This document shows, in pieces, positions 23,614 through 34,908 of a stretch of 64,000 nt of DNA; the first letter of the stretch is position 1, and every line of letters begins with the position of its first letter. A program made the position numbers and the translations under genes. The DNA comes from Fomitopsis serialis (lineage: Eukaryota > Basidiomycota > Agaricomycetes > Polyporales > Fomitopsidaceae). The notes under the pieces were generated by a model. The model was not told the DNA's origin and did not search any database. It saw only the letters and a program-made list of their open reading frames with translations. The stretch covers positions 42,046 to 106,045 of the forward strand of contig NW_025955107.1 of the NCBI RefSeq assembly GCF_022376445.1, read 5' to 3'.

Positions 23614-26600
23614 TTACGTGGCATTATACTGCGCAACTAAGTTATGCCATGCGTCGGGCTGCATCAGTTCCGCCCCGTCGACGTGCGCGTAGACCGAGGA
23701 GTAAGCGTCCGCTACTGAGTTGTACGGCGCATCATGGTATTGGTGATGAGAATTAACGAGCGATATGCCCGCATTCATGGACGGCGGGCCCATAGGCTGG
23801 TGCGTGGTGGAGCCCGTGTCGGTCTGCATCATGCTGGGAGACTGCCAGTAGTGGGGCACGTCATTATATGACTGGTACGAGGGATATGTATAGTTGTGGG
23901 TGGGCGCGTAACCGTCGTGGTGGTCGTGCTTGCGGTGCTCGTAGCTCTCCTGGGGATGAGCCTGCCAGGAAGTGGTGTCTTGCATGTTCGTAGACATGGA
24001 CGAGTCAAAGTTGGGCATGGGAGGTGCATATGCGACTGTCAAGGACTGGCCGGGCTTGTCCCATGGGCTTGACCCGCTCTGCGACCCGCCGTCACTCGGT
24101 GTTGAGCCCGCGGGAGACTTCCGCGAAATGAGGCGCGTCTTGCCCTGCAAAGCACCGAGTTCGTCGTCATCCTTTGGGCTAAGGCCACTAGGGATATTCC
24201 GGGGCGCTGATGATAGAGTATGGTAGTCGACCATCGATGTCTCCGCCCGCGCTTTCAGCTTGGACAGAACGGGCTACACGCCACGAAGATTCAGCGGGCA
24301 ACAGAGACAGGACACCACCAGAGTACTTACCAGGACCTTCGCCGCGCGTGGGTCATGTTGCACAGCGTCGAACAGCCCGAGGGCAGTATCAAGCTTGGCC
24401 TGCGCGCTCCGTGCCAATTTCATACCCGGGCTTTTAGACGGTATAGCGCCGAGGACGATCTAAATATGATATGAGTACCTGACAGGGCTTCCCGCGAACG
24501 AGGCCCCACTCACCCCACAAGAGAAAACATGCGTCAAATAAAACCACATGCGCTCGACTAGTTTTGGGTATTGCGAGTACATGCTTTTAATGAGCCCGAC
24601 GTACGAGCATGCGCTCTTGTACGCGGCCAGGACGGAGGATGCGTACTTGTGGCCCAGCGGGTCGTCCGGTGCCTGTTGCAGGGCGGTCGCGAAGAATCCC
24701 CGATGCATGTAAAAGATCGCTGTGCAGAGGCCGGAGCAATTGGGTTACCGCCACACCTGTATATAAGAGCGACCGAGACGTACTGATCTCCGTAATGGCG
24801 CAGGCACAGTAGCCCTGTAGGTCTTGCTCGTAGGTCGGCGGAGTCGCCGGCTCGTACGACTCGTACATCAGGCCGCCGAAGCCACGGACGCGGAGAGAGG
24901 GCGGCAGGTAGAAGTTCCGGATTTTCTCATCGAGTTCCATGAGCTGGCGATGGCTGGGGAGGCGTGCGCCGAACACCTGCTCATTCACGACGCTCTGGCA
25001 CTGTGCGGCGAACCGGTGCTTCCACGCCGCAACTGGCGGCAAGGTTCGAATGGGGGTGAGAGATGTTGGCATCCTGGAGGGACTGTGAAGTCACTCACAG
25101 CTCATCTCGGGCTCGCCGCCATCTGACTTGGACATGGCGCCCTGCGGTAGCTGGCAATCGATGAACGTCATCGACAGCGAAGGTGGTCGACCGAATGTGA
25201 TGCTCTAGCATGGCGAGAGAAGGTGAGTTTGAGAAGCCGGAAGCAACAGGCGTGGAAGCAAGGCGCACCTGCCACGAATCGTAGGTGAGCAACTCATAAA
25301 ACAACGATCTCCGCCTGAAGGCCTCGTCGGGATTCAGATTCCACTTGTTTCCGTCACGGTCTTCGTGCTACGGTGTCAGTATGTTTCATCCGTTCGCAAG
25401 TGTATTTGGTCTTACGCAGCCCAAGCTGCAGGGAGATCGTTTATTGACAGTGGATATGCCAAGTAATTAGATCACTAACAGCCAGTGCCAATTTCGTCGC
25501 CAGACCCATCACAACCCAACGGGGACCATCGATATTGGAGAGGAACATAAAGTGGCACATGAGGATCTAAATACACACACCATGAGCAAGCCTCCGTGGA
25601 CATCGGGGCGGGGACTCACCAGGGCCTGGATAGCCGAGATCGTCTGGTGCTCCAAAATTGAATCGAGGGACAATGCCGCACGGCCTAGCTGATAATATTT
25701 TGTTGCTTCGACCGAATGCGATGCTTTGTCCAGGTCTAGGAGGCTTCCCATGGCAAAAATCATAAACAGGATCGCCATCTTGTGCGAAGAATCCGAGTCT
25801 TGGTCAACCCAGCCCGCAATCTCGCCGTAGAAGCGCGAAAGCACCGTGCTGTGAAATTCGGGCTCGGGGATAGGCGTGTACCTGCCCAGCAGCGGGTCAA
25901 TCGTGAGATTCTATTCTTCTGATTCTTATCACATACATCCAAGCGGCATGCTTGAAATAAAGGCTCGCTAGTCGGCGGGCTTCAGTGATGTCTGGGAGAA
26001 GCCCAACCAGAGATGCTCGAACGTCTGGAAATGTCTGGTGGACACTGTCACCGAGGGGGACGGCGTAGTTAAACCAGGGAAGACTAGTAGGAAGGATCGA
26101 CTGAGGGTTTTCGATGGCGTCTTCGTCCCCTTCTTCATTCTAGATGATAGACCTCATTCACAACCCCCGAGGGAGATCGCAAGACTCGCGCTTACCTGCA
26201 GGAGGTACTAATTAGATGGTGTCAGCGTTGAATACACATATGTCACATGGCAACATACCCAGGCGTTGGCGGGGGTGCCGTAAAACCTGGTGAGCCCTGA
26301 GTCGGTGATGGAACTGACGCGCCCTGCATCTAGACACCGAATGTCGCAGAAATATATCAAGTGCACTCACAGAGATCCTACGGCCGCGTCGATCACTTCC
26401 GCCGCCTCGGTGTCCGCTGATTGAGGCTGCTCCCCCTGGCTTTCCCGTTCTAATGGCCTCTTGATTTGTTTGAGTTCCTCCGTAAGCAGGGGGTGCGGTT
26501 CCAAAGACGACATGCCGTGGGCTTGCTTCAAGGCATCTTCTAGTTGCCGGACGCGGGACGAGAGCTGAGTTATCTTGTCGTGCAAGGCTCCCGTGTTTGC

Positions 26601-27009
26601 CAAAACATATCTGCACGTCTTTGTGGGGAACTCTTGCGCTGGCGTGGTTCGCGCGACTCACCGATTTCCCTTGCCCGTCGTGAGGTGGCCTGGCCACCGC
26701 GACTGTCAATGCTATTCCAAACGGATTGCATGAGGAAAAACGCACCATCCGGACAAATAGCAGCGCAACCCTTCTTGACGCAGCTGGCACAGGGGAAGAC
26801 TCTCGAACACCTTGAGACCCGAGACCGCCCGTGAATACAGGGGACAAATGTGCTACGATAACCACGAACCGAGATTTCAACCTGCAGCATACCGGCGTCA
26901 ATCAGAGTGTCTGCGCTTTACCAGGGTCGTCGTACCGCCTGCATTCCGCACATGAGAGTGACGTGTTGCGGTTTTTTGACCGTGTGATGGGCGATGGTTT
27001 CGAGGCCAT
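23614..27009 (-). CDS. Zn2Cys6 fungal transcription factor with fungal_trans middle homology region
   Basis: A nuclear DNA-binding regulator. The ATG at 27009 starts MASKPSPITRSKN. The zinc cluster is assembled from four short exons (26936-27009, 26870-26881, 26746-26810, 26662-26689) and reads C-x2-C-x6-C-x5-C-x2-C-x8-C, ending CAAICPDG. An LTTGKGNR stretch and a heptad coiled coil (LHDKITQLSSRVRQLEDAL, exon 26371-26610) follow, the usual linker-dimerisation arrangement. The body (about 26340-24460) matches a fungal-specific transcription-factor domain: FYGEIAGWVDQ, AMGSLLDLD, YYQLGRAALS, NIDGPRWVVMGLA, RRSLFYELLTYDSWQ. The last exon is Ser/Gln/His-rich and ends YNAT at 23614. A base seems missing at the exon junction near 26328. 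Target genes unknown. Confidence 0.88.
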
Positions 27010-27126
27010 CGTTTCAGGGCGTGCGCGTGAGGACGATGAGAGTTCACTTTGACTATCTCCACCGTCTCACATACAAACGTATGTACTTGCACCCTTTCGT
27101 AATGGGCCGGTGCCCACGGAGGCGAG

Positions 27127-27312
27127 AACGGCAATTGGGTGAAGGTAGACTACAGTGTGTATCTGGGCCTCAAGACGGGGTGGACGTTCGGCGCGTCCAT
27201 CTTCAGGTCCATCCTTGGCTTCGCGATCCCCAAAGCGCTCCCGGAACGTTTTGGTGGAGAGTACTTTGTTCCCAAGGAGAACGTCTGCTGCCGCAGTGCA
27301 GCGACGGTATGT
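27127..27312 (+). pseudogene. Oligopeptide transporter (OPT family) fragment
   Basis: One open stretch reads VYLGLKTGWTFGAS, then a RSILGFAIPKALPERFGG part and PKENVCCRSAAT, the conserved early block of basidiomycete OPT proton/peptide symporters. It ends at a good splice donor (GTATGTGCCC at 27307), but no following exon is recognisable and no N-terminus precedes it. It starts about 120 bp from the transcription-factor ATG in divergent orientation. An orphan exon of a lost transporter gene. Confidence 0.72.
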
Positions 27313-27529
27313 GCCCGATGCTACATTGAACATCTGAAGGCTCAAGCGCTTAACGCCGCTCTCGCGCCACGCAATGTCACCGGCCGTATGCTTCTCTCGG
27401 TGTCATCCGCGCTTTCCCTCCACGCGGGACACCTGTCATCGCTTTGATGCGGTGACAGCACGTGTGCGCAGAGACAACACTGCGCGTCACAGCAAGCGAA
27501 ATTTTCTGACAGGATAGTATGTGCGGGAA

Positions 27530-27592
27530 AGGCAAGATTTTCTGCGCTTTCCCGCCGCATTTCCTCGGAGGATATGCGGCAAAAGGGCGCAG
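27530..27592. repeat. Imperfect inverted repeat (hairpin)
   Basis: The left arm TTCTGCGCTTTCCCGCCGCA plus TTTCCTC faces the right arm GGAGGATATGCGGC plus AAAAGGGCGCAGG with almost no spacer. Near-direct repeats GCAAGATTTTC and GCAAGATTTCC flank it. Could be a small MITE-like remnant. Confidence 0.5.
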
Positions 27593-27947
27593 GTAAAGCA
27601 AGATTTCCGAATGATTTCCGGGCACTTTCCCTGCCCAATCCGCCAGGTGTCCTCGCTAGGATCTCTAGCTGTCATACGAAAGCGCTGTCCCCGCGGCGTC
27701 TCAGGCTCGCTCACTTCGGCACAATGAACAACATTCTTGTCCGTCTGTGTGTACCGTACATCTTAAATGCGTCGATCTAGCCAAGTCGACAACGCGTGAG
27801 CGAGAAAATATGGGGCAAATGAGCCCCAGTAGCCGAGCCTGTGCGAAGGACTGTCAATTACAGGACCCAGGTACCGCATGTAGCTTGATGCCGCGATTGC
27901 TTACCATGACAGCTCCGACGTCCTGGAATCATAACCTTCGCAATATC

Positions 27948-28158
27948 TTTTTTTTTTTGGAGGGCCATTACGGACGTCTGCAGGTGACAATTGGTCATCC
28001 CAGACGCCCAGCCTGCGTATGGGTTTCCCCATATGCGCCAGTCCAGGGTGAAAAATGCTATTTACGCACGACTCAACAGCCAGTGTGGGGCTCATCAGTC
28101 CGGTTCGAGGTCGACTCGTAAGACCGGAGTCCTACCCACTAAGAAACCCGTATATCTT
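27948..28158 (-). mobile_element. tRNA-derived SINE with poly(A) tail
   Basis: On the minus strand the element opens with a tRNA-like head: A-box-like TTAGTGGGTAGGACTCC, an anticodon-arm-like CGGTCTTACGAG and a B-box-like CCTCGAACCGG (about 28145-28095). A body of about 130 bp and an 11-base poly(A) follow (poly-T at 27948-27958 on the plus strand). Both ends are bounded by ATATCTT (27943-27949 and 28152-28158), a candidate 7-bp target-site duplication. RNA polymerase III promoter boxes, A tail and target duplication together define a SINE that depends on a LINE for mobility. Confidence 0.7.
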
Positions 28159-28309
28159 GTCCAGTCCTCCGGGAGGGCGGCTTCATCCCATATCACCTTA
28201 TTCCACGTAGCTCGGACGAGGTCCCGCAATAGGGCAGAGCCTCCATATATTTTTCACCGCTTCAACGTCGAGCGCCGCATCAGCAAATTGGGCAATTTCT
28301 GAGCATCTG

Positions 28310-30250
28310 AGAGGCTGACAGAGACCCCTCAGAGCGACTCAGAGCCCCAGATAACTCAGAATCCTTAGGGCAGTTCAGACTCGTCAGATACTCCAATGAC
28401 CGAACAAGGGTTGTAGGACTGTCCCATTCAAGACACTGTCTATCCAATTCTGATCATCACAGTAGTCACAATGTCATTGCTTGTATATCGACGGCTCGAG
28501 AACGTTGTACATAGAGAGCACATAGTGGGTACCTACACTAAAGCAGACAGTTGATGTCGACATGGGCTCATCAATCGCACCGCTCGTTCTCACTCTCGCA
28601 CCGTCTGCTGTCACGCCTGCGCTGTCTGCTGTCTCACCGCGCTGTCTCGCCCGCCCCGTCTGCCGTCTCGTCTGCCCCATCTACCATCTTGCCACTCTCT
28701 CGCGCCGTCCGCCGACTCGTCTGCCATCCCGCTTTGCCTCGTCTGCTACCCTACTTGCACGGGCCGGCGGGACCACAGATCGTCCTTCGTCGGCTACCGT
28801 CTTCGCCCTGGCCGCGGACGTTCACTGGACGAGCGTGCGGGCCGGCGCGTTTGTGAGTTGGCAGCATACACCGTGCAGGTGTGCGTAGACGTTTGCTGGC
28901 GATGGGGCGCGCGAGGGACTGGCGGGTAGGTGTAGTTGGACTCATCCAGCGACGGGAGGTCGAAGGACACAAGGTGGGCTGTGCTGTATGCGAGCCGATT
29001 GCCAGGCCATTCGCGGTGCTCGTCGAGATGTGGTGGGCAGCATCGTGGTTAACCGTGAGATGTTGCGCGGCGGGAGGTAGTGTATGGGCATGCACGCGCA
29101 GTCGTCGGTAGAGCCTGTGAGACGAAGGCTTGTGAGTAGCGTAAGAAGGTTGTTGCTACTCGTACGCACCTTCGTTCAAAGCGTCCTATCGAGCGTCGAG
29201 CACAGGAAGTCATTTTGGGAGCGATGTGCTGCAGGTATGGGCGTCAAGACGTAAGCCAATGAATATCGAACGGTATTGATGAACGAACCTCGGGCTGCGT
29301 GCATCAGACTGGCACATGGCAACTCGCAGAGTGCGGACATGCTATCAGTAGTCTGTCTTAGCGGGACTGCAGTGTCATGGGGGTCAGTATACGCCTATTC
29401 CGAATCAGATCAAGGCCGAGCACAGGTATACTCATGCGTATCCTGAGCTCGACACGTACCCACTGACAATGGCCACTGTGACCCGCCCGACTCACCTGAG
29501 AGGGTATGGGTTTCGTGCGGATGAAGGCGGTGTTATGGGTCCACGGGTAAGCGGGCGAGCGGGAGGCGTGGACAACAGGAGGCGGAAGCCGGAAAAGTGG
29601 GCGCACGGATGGGCAGGCCAGCGGGCGTATGTGATAGTGGGAGCTAGAAAGAACGTGCGGGCGAAACACAGCGTGGGTGAAAGGCAGCGCTGGCGGGTGG
29701 GAAGTCGAGCGGGCGGGCGGGTGAACTGGCGAACAAGCTGGTACGATGGTAAGTGGGCGGGTGGGCATGACGTCGATATCGAGGACAACGTTGGTCGCGC
29801 AGGGCAAGACAACGGACAGTCGGCGAGAGGAGGCAACTCACGACAAGTGCTAAGCGCCTCAGCCACGACACGTCACGCGCGCTCGCCGCATCTCCTCTCC
29901 TCCTCCTCCCTGTCTCTGTCACGACTCACCTCCCTTCGCCCTCGCTTACCCGCCGTCACACGTCGACCTCCAGTAGACATAAGCATGCCTGCCCGCAAGA
30001 CACGGCGCGTGCTTTGGACCACTGCACGGCCGAAGATCGCGTTGTACGCGACCGTGACGAGTCCCCGCGATGCGCCAAGAGCATCGCTGGAGGCTCGCGA
30101 AGGGATACATGCTAAGGGAAGATGCGGCCAGCAGGGCCAGCGAGTCAGGTAAGTGCGCCGCCTCCTTCTGAGTCCGTTTACCACCATCAAGTCTGCCTTC
30201 GCAGGCTCAGTGCTCGCAGGTCCATATAGTCTCACCCTCCCCATCTTTCC
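28310..30250. other. Low-complexity, gene-free stretch
   Basis: From 28570 to 28850 the plus strand is dominated by degenerate GTCTGCTGTC/CGTCTGCC units, and 29540-29760 by GCGGGCGGG-type units. Open frames are long only because of biased composition. No protein family or splicing seen. Confidence 0.5.
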
Positions 30251-30261
30251 CATCCCCCTCT

Positions 30262-31135
30262 CTAACCGTCCTCTCCGCCCTCGCCCTCGCCTCGCCTCCG
30301 CCTCCGCCTCCGCCTCCTCTCCATATCCCGGTCGCGGTCGCGGTCCCGCACATACATCCGCCGGAGCGGCCGCCCCGTCCACCGCCGCGCGAGGTAACAC
30401 GCATGCAGCGCCGCCCCCGACACGCTCGCCACCCTCAGCGTCCTCATCTGCGGCAAGGGCTCTGGGTCCAGCGTCCCCACTACCCCGTTCACGCTTCTCG
30501 GATTCCCGGGACGCCCGCTGTGCACCGCTGCGACGCGCGGCCCGTCATACGGCAGCGTGTACATGTACACGCGCCCGGCATTGTAGACGGTGACAGCGGG
30601 AAAGGCGGGGCCGCGCTCCCGAAGATGTCATCGCCCATGCCACAGTGGAGCGCGAGCGCGCGCACACGCGGCGCGGTGCGCAGGAGCGTGTGCCAGCTCG
30701 CAAGCGACGCGACAGTGAAGTCCTCGAGCTGCGGGAACACCGGGCGCTCCCTCGCTTTCCCTGGGCCTGCGCCGCCTGGGCCCGCGGCGGGCGGCTCGTA
30801 GAGCGTGGCGGGGTCGAGTACGGCGGGGCACGCGGTGGGGTCGGGCGTGGCGACGAGCATGTCGATGCAGGGCGTGTAGTCCTACGGGCTGTCCATGAAG
30901 CCGGGCTCGAGGTGGAACTTGCGGACGGCGGGGGCGACGAGGGTGTGGAGGAGGGTGCATGTGTAGCTGACGTTGTGGTCGGCGAGCTTGAGGTCGTGGA
31001 GCCTGGGGAGGTGGACGGGGCCGTCGGGGAGGTGCTAGGGGCGGCGGGGGCCGGAATAGTGGAGGCTGAGGTGCTCGAGAGTGGGGGATCGGGCGAGGAC
31101 GCGAGCCAGCGGTCAGCCCGAGAAGGAGCCAGGCC
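30262..31135 (-). pseudogene. F-box/LRR-like protein pseudogene
   Basis: Reading down from about 31110: LARVLARSPTLEHLSLHYSG, LPRLHDLKLADHNVSYTCTL, VAPAVRKFHLEPGFMDSP, CIDMLVATPDPTACPA, FPQLEDFTVASLASWHTLL, VYNAGRVYMYTLPYDGP and a C-terminal PLPQMRTLRVASVSGAAL block. It ends in an Arg/Asp and Arg-rich tail encoded by a GCCTCC repeat. This is the LRR half of an Agaricomycete F-box-like protein. It has two in-frame TAG codons (31035-31037, 30882-30884) and one frame change near 30600, and the F-box end is missing upstream. Either a recent pseudogene or a gene with base errors. Confidence 0.65.
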
Positions 31136-31894
31136 CCTGAGTACGAACACAACGAGCGGGAGCGAACCCGCCACGTGCAAGCCCGACATAGGTGCGGGCT
31201 CACTGGGCAGTAGCTCGCACATGCATACGGCATACAAGGATTTGCGAGTGGTGTTTTGTATAGTAGTAGCAGCCAATAGAACCCAATATATGAACCCAAT
31301 ATACCTGAATTAAATCAGTTTCGTATGTACTGGCTGATCTGGCTGATGAGCTGGGCTGTCTGATGGCACGACTCCTCCGTCCAGTCCGCCTTCTCAGCGG
31401 TCGATGTCGGCCCTCCATCGTTTCGCTGGACTCCGGCCGGTCACGATGGTTGGAAAGGCCGGCGTGCCAATCTCCAGGCATTCGTGCATGTGATGAGTGC
31501 ATGGCCAGAATGTCCGGAGTCCCTGCTTGCCCAGACGAGGGAATTGGTGGATTGCGACCAGGAGGAGACATTCAACAACGTAGAGGCAAGCGCCATAAAA
31601 TTCTATGTTGGTATGTTCGCAAAACACTATCACCGACTCCCGATACCGCCTGCACGATGTATGTCCGCATGAATCTGTGAATTACCGTCATTGTACTTGT
31701 ATATATGGTCCAGAAATCGCATCATCCCCTTTGCACGCTGAGCACACCTGTGGGTGGGTTGCGTGAACGTGTGGCGCGCTTTGGTCAACGCTTTGACAAT
31801 CCGGATCTTGCTAAGTGGCCTCATTATTCATACGTTTCTTTTGCCACTAATTTCCCGATTTGCTTAGGCTGGACCGCGGCCCTGTGGCCCGCGG

Positions 31895-31902
31895 TATAAA
31901 AG
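31895..31902 (+). promoter_or_regulatory. TATA box of the 31990 gene
   Basis: TATAAAAG lies 95 bp before the ATG, followed by a pyrimidine-rich CTC/ACC leader typical of fungal core promoters. Confidence 0.7.
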
Positions 31903-31989
31903 GGTTCACGTTTGAACCGTGCGTCTTCGCCACTCAACCTTCGCCACACCCCTCTGACTCTCATTCCAACTCTCACCCCCACTCTTGCC

Positions 31990-33449
31990 ATGTCCCAGAG
32001 CGACCCCGTCCCGCAGATGTGTTATCCATCCTCCCGACAATGTTAACCAACACACATGGTTAGTCAACACCGCCCTCACCTCCTGGAAGAACGCCGGCCC
32101 GAGAGAGAGTTTCAAAAAGGTCGCGTCGACAGTGGCGACTGCGTTCGAACAGGAGTTCGATATCAACGTTCGTGGGCTTGTGCGCGAAAAGGGCAAGCTG
32201 CGTGTGGAGACGGAAGCAGAGTACGCGAAACGAACCAAAGAGCGACACAAGGTACGTTCCGTTGGTCGGAATGCTAGGCATAAATTGACGTCGTCTCGTG
32301 CAGAGTATCCTCAAATGGATAGAGAACAATAAGCCGTGGTTCGACAAGCACAAGTTGGGTCCTCTCGACCTACTCCCGGTGCCACTGCCCGAAGAAACGG
32401 AGCCCGAGGAAACCCGCGACCGCGCCAAGAGTGCCCGCGGGCTCTTCATTCACGACCATCCGCATATCGGCGCGCGAGCCAAAGCCGAAGCTGCCAAAGC
32501 CGGCCTCGCCTCAGGTCCCCAGACAACTGAGTGGAACCTGGCGTTTTCGCGAGAGATTGACCGCGTCAAAGCTGAGGAGCCGGCCAAGTGGCAGCAATAC
32601 GAAGAATTGGCCGCTCAATCGAAGGAGGATGCTCGCGCGGCCAATGCAGCGCAGGACGCCCGTTCAGAAAGGGAGGATGTGGCTCAGCAACACGCGTCGG
32701 CCAACAGCGGCAACAATGAAGAAGCTAAGGCTCTCGCGCAACTTGAGGAGTAAGTGACCATGTCGTTCTCTTTGAGGTGACCTTCACTCATCCAAACGTT
32801 CACGGCCACAGACAGCGCAGCCGTCTGCGTTTAACAGCGCGTGTATCCGTGGACAAATGGGCTGCAGAGACGCAGACACACATTTTTACCTACATTGGAT
32901 GGATTGATGCCACCGGGAATGCACGCAGAACTTTGTAAGTCCTCTCTTATAACTCAGAAGCCTGGGCTAATTGTAACAAGGGTGAGCGCTGGGGACGGCT
33001 CCAGAGACACTTTGGTCAACCATCTCAAGACTGTGCAGAACGGGGAGCTCGTCACTGCACTCAACGACTTCATCCTGCAAACCCGAGGATCGCGTGTGAA
33101 GCCGGCGACCCCAGGTACCTCCACAAGTCTTGCCGCGCCTCCAGATGCCACAGACCTCGCGGCCAACGAGCGTTCAGACGCACCGACGGAGACTGCCGAG
33201 GCCGCGCAAGGATCTCCTCAAACGGATGGAGAAGTGGCGCCCGCACCTTTGGGAACGGGAGAAGCTGACATGAACGCGCCTCACCGTCTGCCTGACAACT
33301 CGGCGAACTCGTCGAACTCCAACAGCGTAGATGTCAACCCGCGCCCGGATGACGGCCACGCAGAGCACAACAACGCGGCCACGCAGGAGAGCCCCCATAC
33401 TCATCGAAGCGCATGCCACCGCCGAAGTTCCGCAGGAGGGCAACAATAG
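31990..33449 (+). CDS. Uncharacterised basic, charged protein (four exons)
   Basis: The ATG at 31990 (context CTTGCC) encodes MSQSDPVPQ and then needs one extra base near 32020 to enter the main frame, HTWLVNTALTSWKNAGPRES. Exons: 31990-32251, 32304-32749, 32812-32934, 32981-33449, all with GT-AG borders and matching phases. The first two exons are Lys/Glu-rich with WKN/KWQQYEELAAQSKED helices recalling an HMG-like or helical linker. The third has a hydrophobic THIFTYIGWIDATG core. The fourth has LVNHLKTVQNGELVTALNDF and a disordered Ser/Asn/Thr-rich tail. I think related proteins are common and lineage-restricted in Agaricomycetes, but I cannot name one. Function unknown; possibly nuclear. 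Confidence 0.7.
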
Positions 33450-34908
33450 GGTGCTAACGTTGCACTCATCTATCAACACATGCCGCATAACACGCGTAGT
33501 CAAGTCCCATTGTATACGTTTTAGTTCAAACTGTTGATACACTTCGTTTCTTCTGCACGTATCGCCTGTCACTGATCGGACCTGCCGCACACTGGCGCCC
33601 CTTCTATTGACTCCCTGTAGGCCCATACTTCACACCGCCGCCAAACGCGCTTGCGCGGTCCTCTCCCGTGCGGTGGTCACCACCCTCCCGTGGGGGGATC
33701 CACTATCCGGCGTTGCACATCAGTGTCTCTTGAACGTATTCCCTCAAGATTCAACGCACCTGGTCGTTCGCGCCGCCTACCTACGGAAACTTGCTCCATG
33801 CCGCTCGTGGTCGGGAAGCCCTCGACGCCGGATTCGTTCACACCAGACTTCAACGAAGTGCTGGTCGCGCCGCCGGCTATGCGCGCGAGGGACCTCGTAA
33901 GCACGATGCGTTTGATGTGGATGATGTGCGAGAGTACACACGGTGGAAGCGGGCACCGTGCTGGTAATGGCTCTTCTCCTCGAGCGAGGCGGCCTGCTCG
34001 TTGATGCTGCGACCCCGCCGAGTTCCTCATCACGCGCGCGATATGCTCAGAGTGAACTTACATTTGCTCGTTGCTCTTTCCTGCGTATGCGGCGTCGGTC
34101 ATGTTGTCGAGATTTAGGAAAGACGGAGGTGTTCAAGGAGTCGGTTCGCTGAACAAATTTGAGAGGGAATATTGGACTCAGGGTACGACGCGGCGGATGG
34201 TTGCGACATATCTGCTCCAACGCCACTCGAGGGTGGCGCGCCGTCGGGATTCTCCTTTCGCGGCAGGTTGTCGTACTGTTCGAGGGCGGAGGTGAGTAGA
34301 TTCTGCGTTTATGATGCTTTACATAGTTGAGTATTATATAGTGAGAAACTCGCAGTCGGAGTTGTTTGACAGTGCACGGGAGTCACGTCGCACAGTTTGC
34401 ATGTAGGAGTAGGTGCTCAGCGCTGTACACTGGGGTATGACGCGGCGGGGCGTTGGGATGCAAGATGAAGGGAGGACGGTAGTATGGATGGGGTCTTCCG
34501 CGCTGCCAATGAGGTCGAATGCGAATGGGCGGGTAGGTGCGGATGGGATGAGTGATTGAAGGCAAGGACGGAGATGTAAGAGTGAGGCGGGAAGCGAAAG
34601 GACGTGCAGATGACCGGTATTCGATTGAGGCGACGATGTGATGCGGGATGCGAGACGAGACGAACAAAGGAACGTATGTGCGACGGGGTGCGGTATATGA
34701 GTTGGACTGGCTAGTAGGATACTCTCTAGAGGTAATTTCTAGCTGCGCCACCAATCCCCGTCGTCACCACATGGTCGTCAGCACCGTCGTCACGTCAACT
34801 TCCCCTCACACTTCGACCCGCGAAGCTACGCACGTTACTGGGTTTCTTCTTCCTCCTTGATTTTCTTCACGCTCTCCTCCGAGTTTTGGTACGGGGCACC
34901 GTGCGCGC
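33450..34908. other. Intergenic, no recognised gene
   Basis: The 3' flanks of the 31990 gene and of the seven-helix gene converge here. A plus-strand frame near 33790-33920 (MPLVVGKPSTPDSFTPDF, MRARDLVSTMRLMW) looks protein-like but has no family match I recognise and no continuation. Confidence 0.45.

Noticed and set aside
29469..30152. 227-codon plus-strand frame
   Set aside because: Gly/Arg-rich low-complexity reading of GCGGG repeats, no domain, no splicing.
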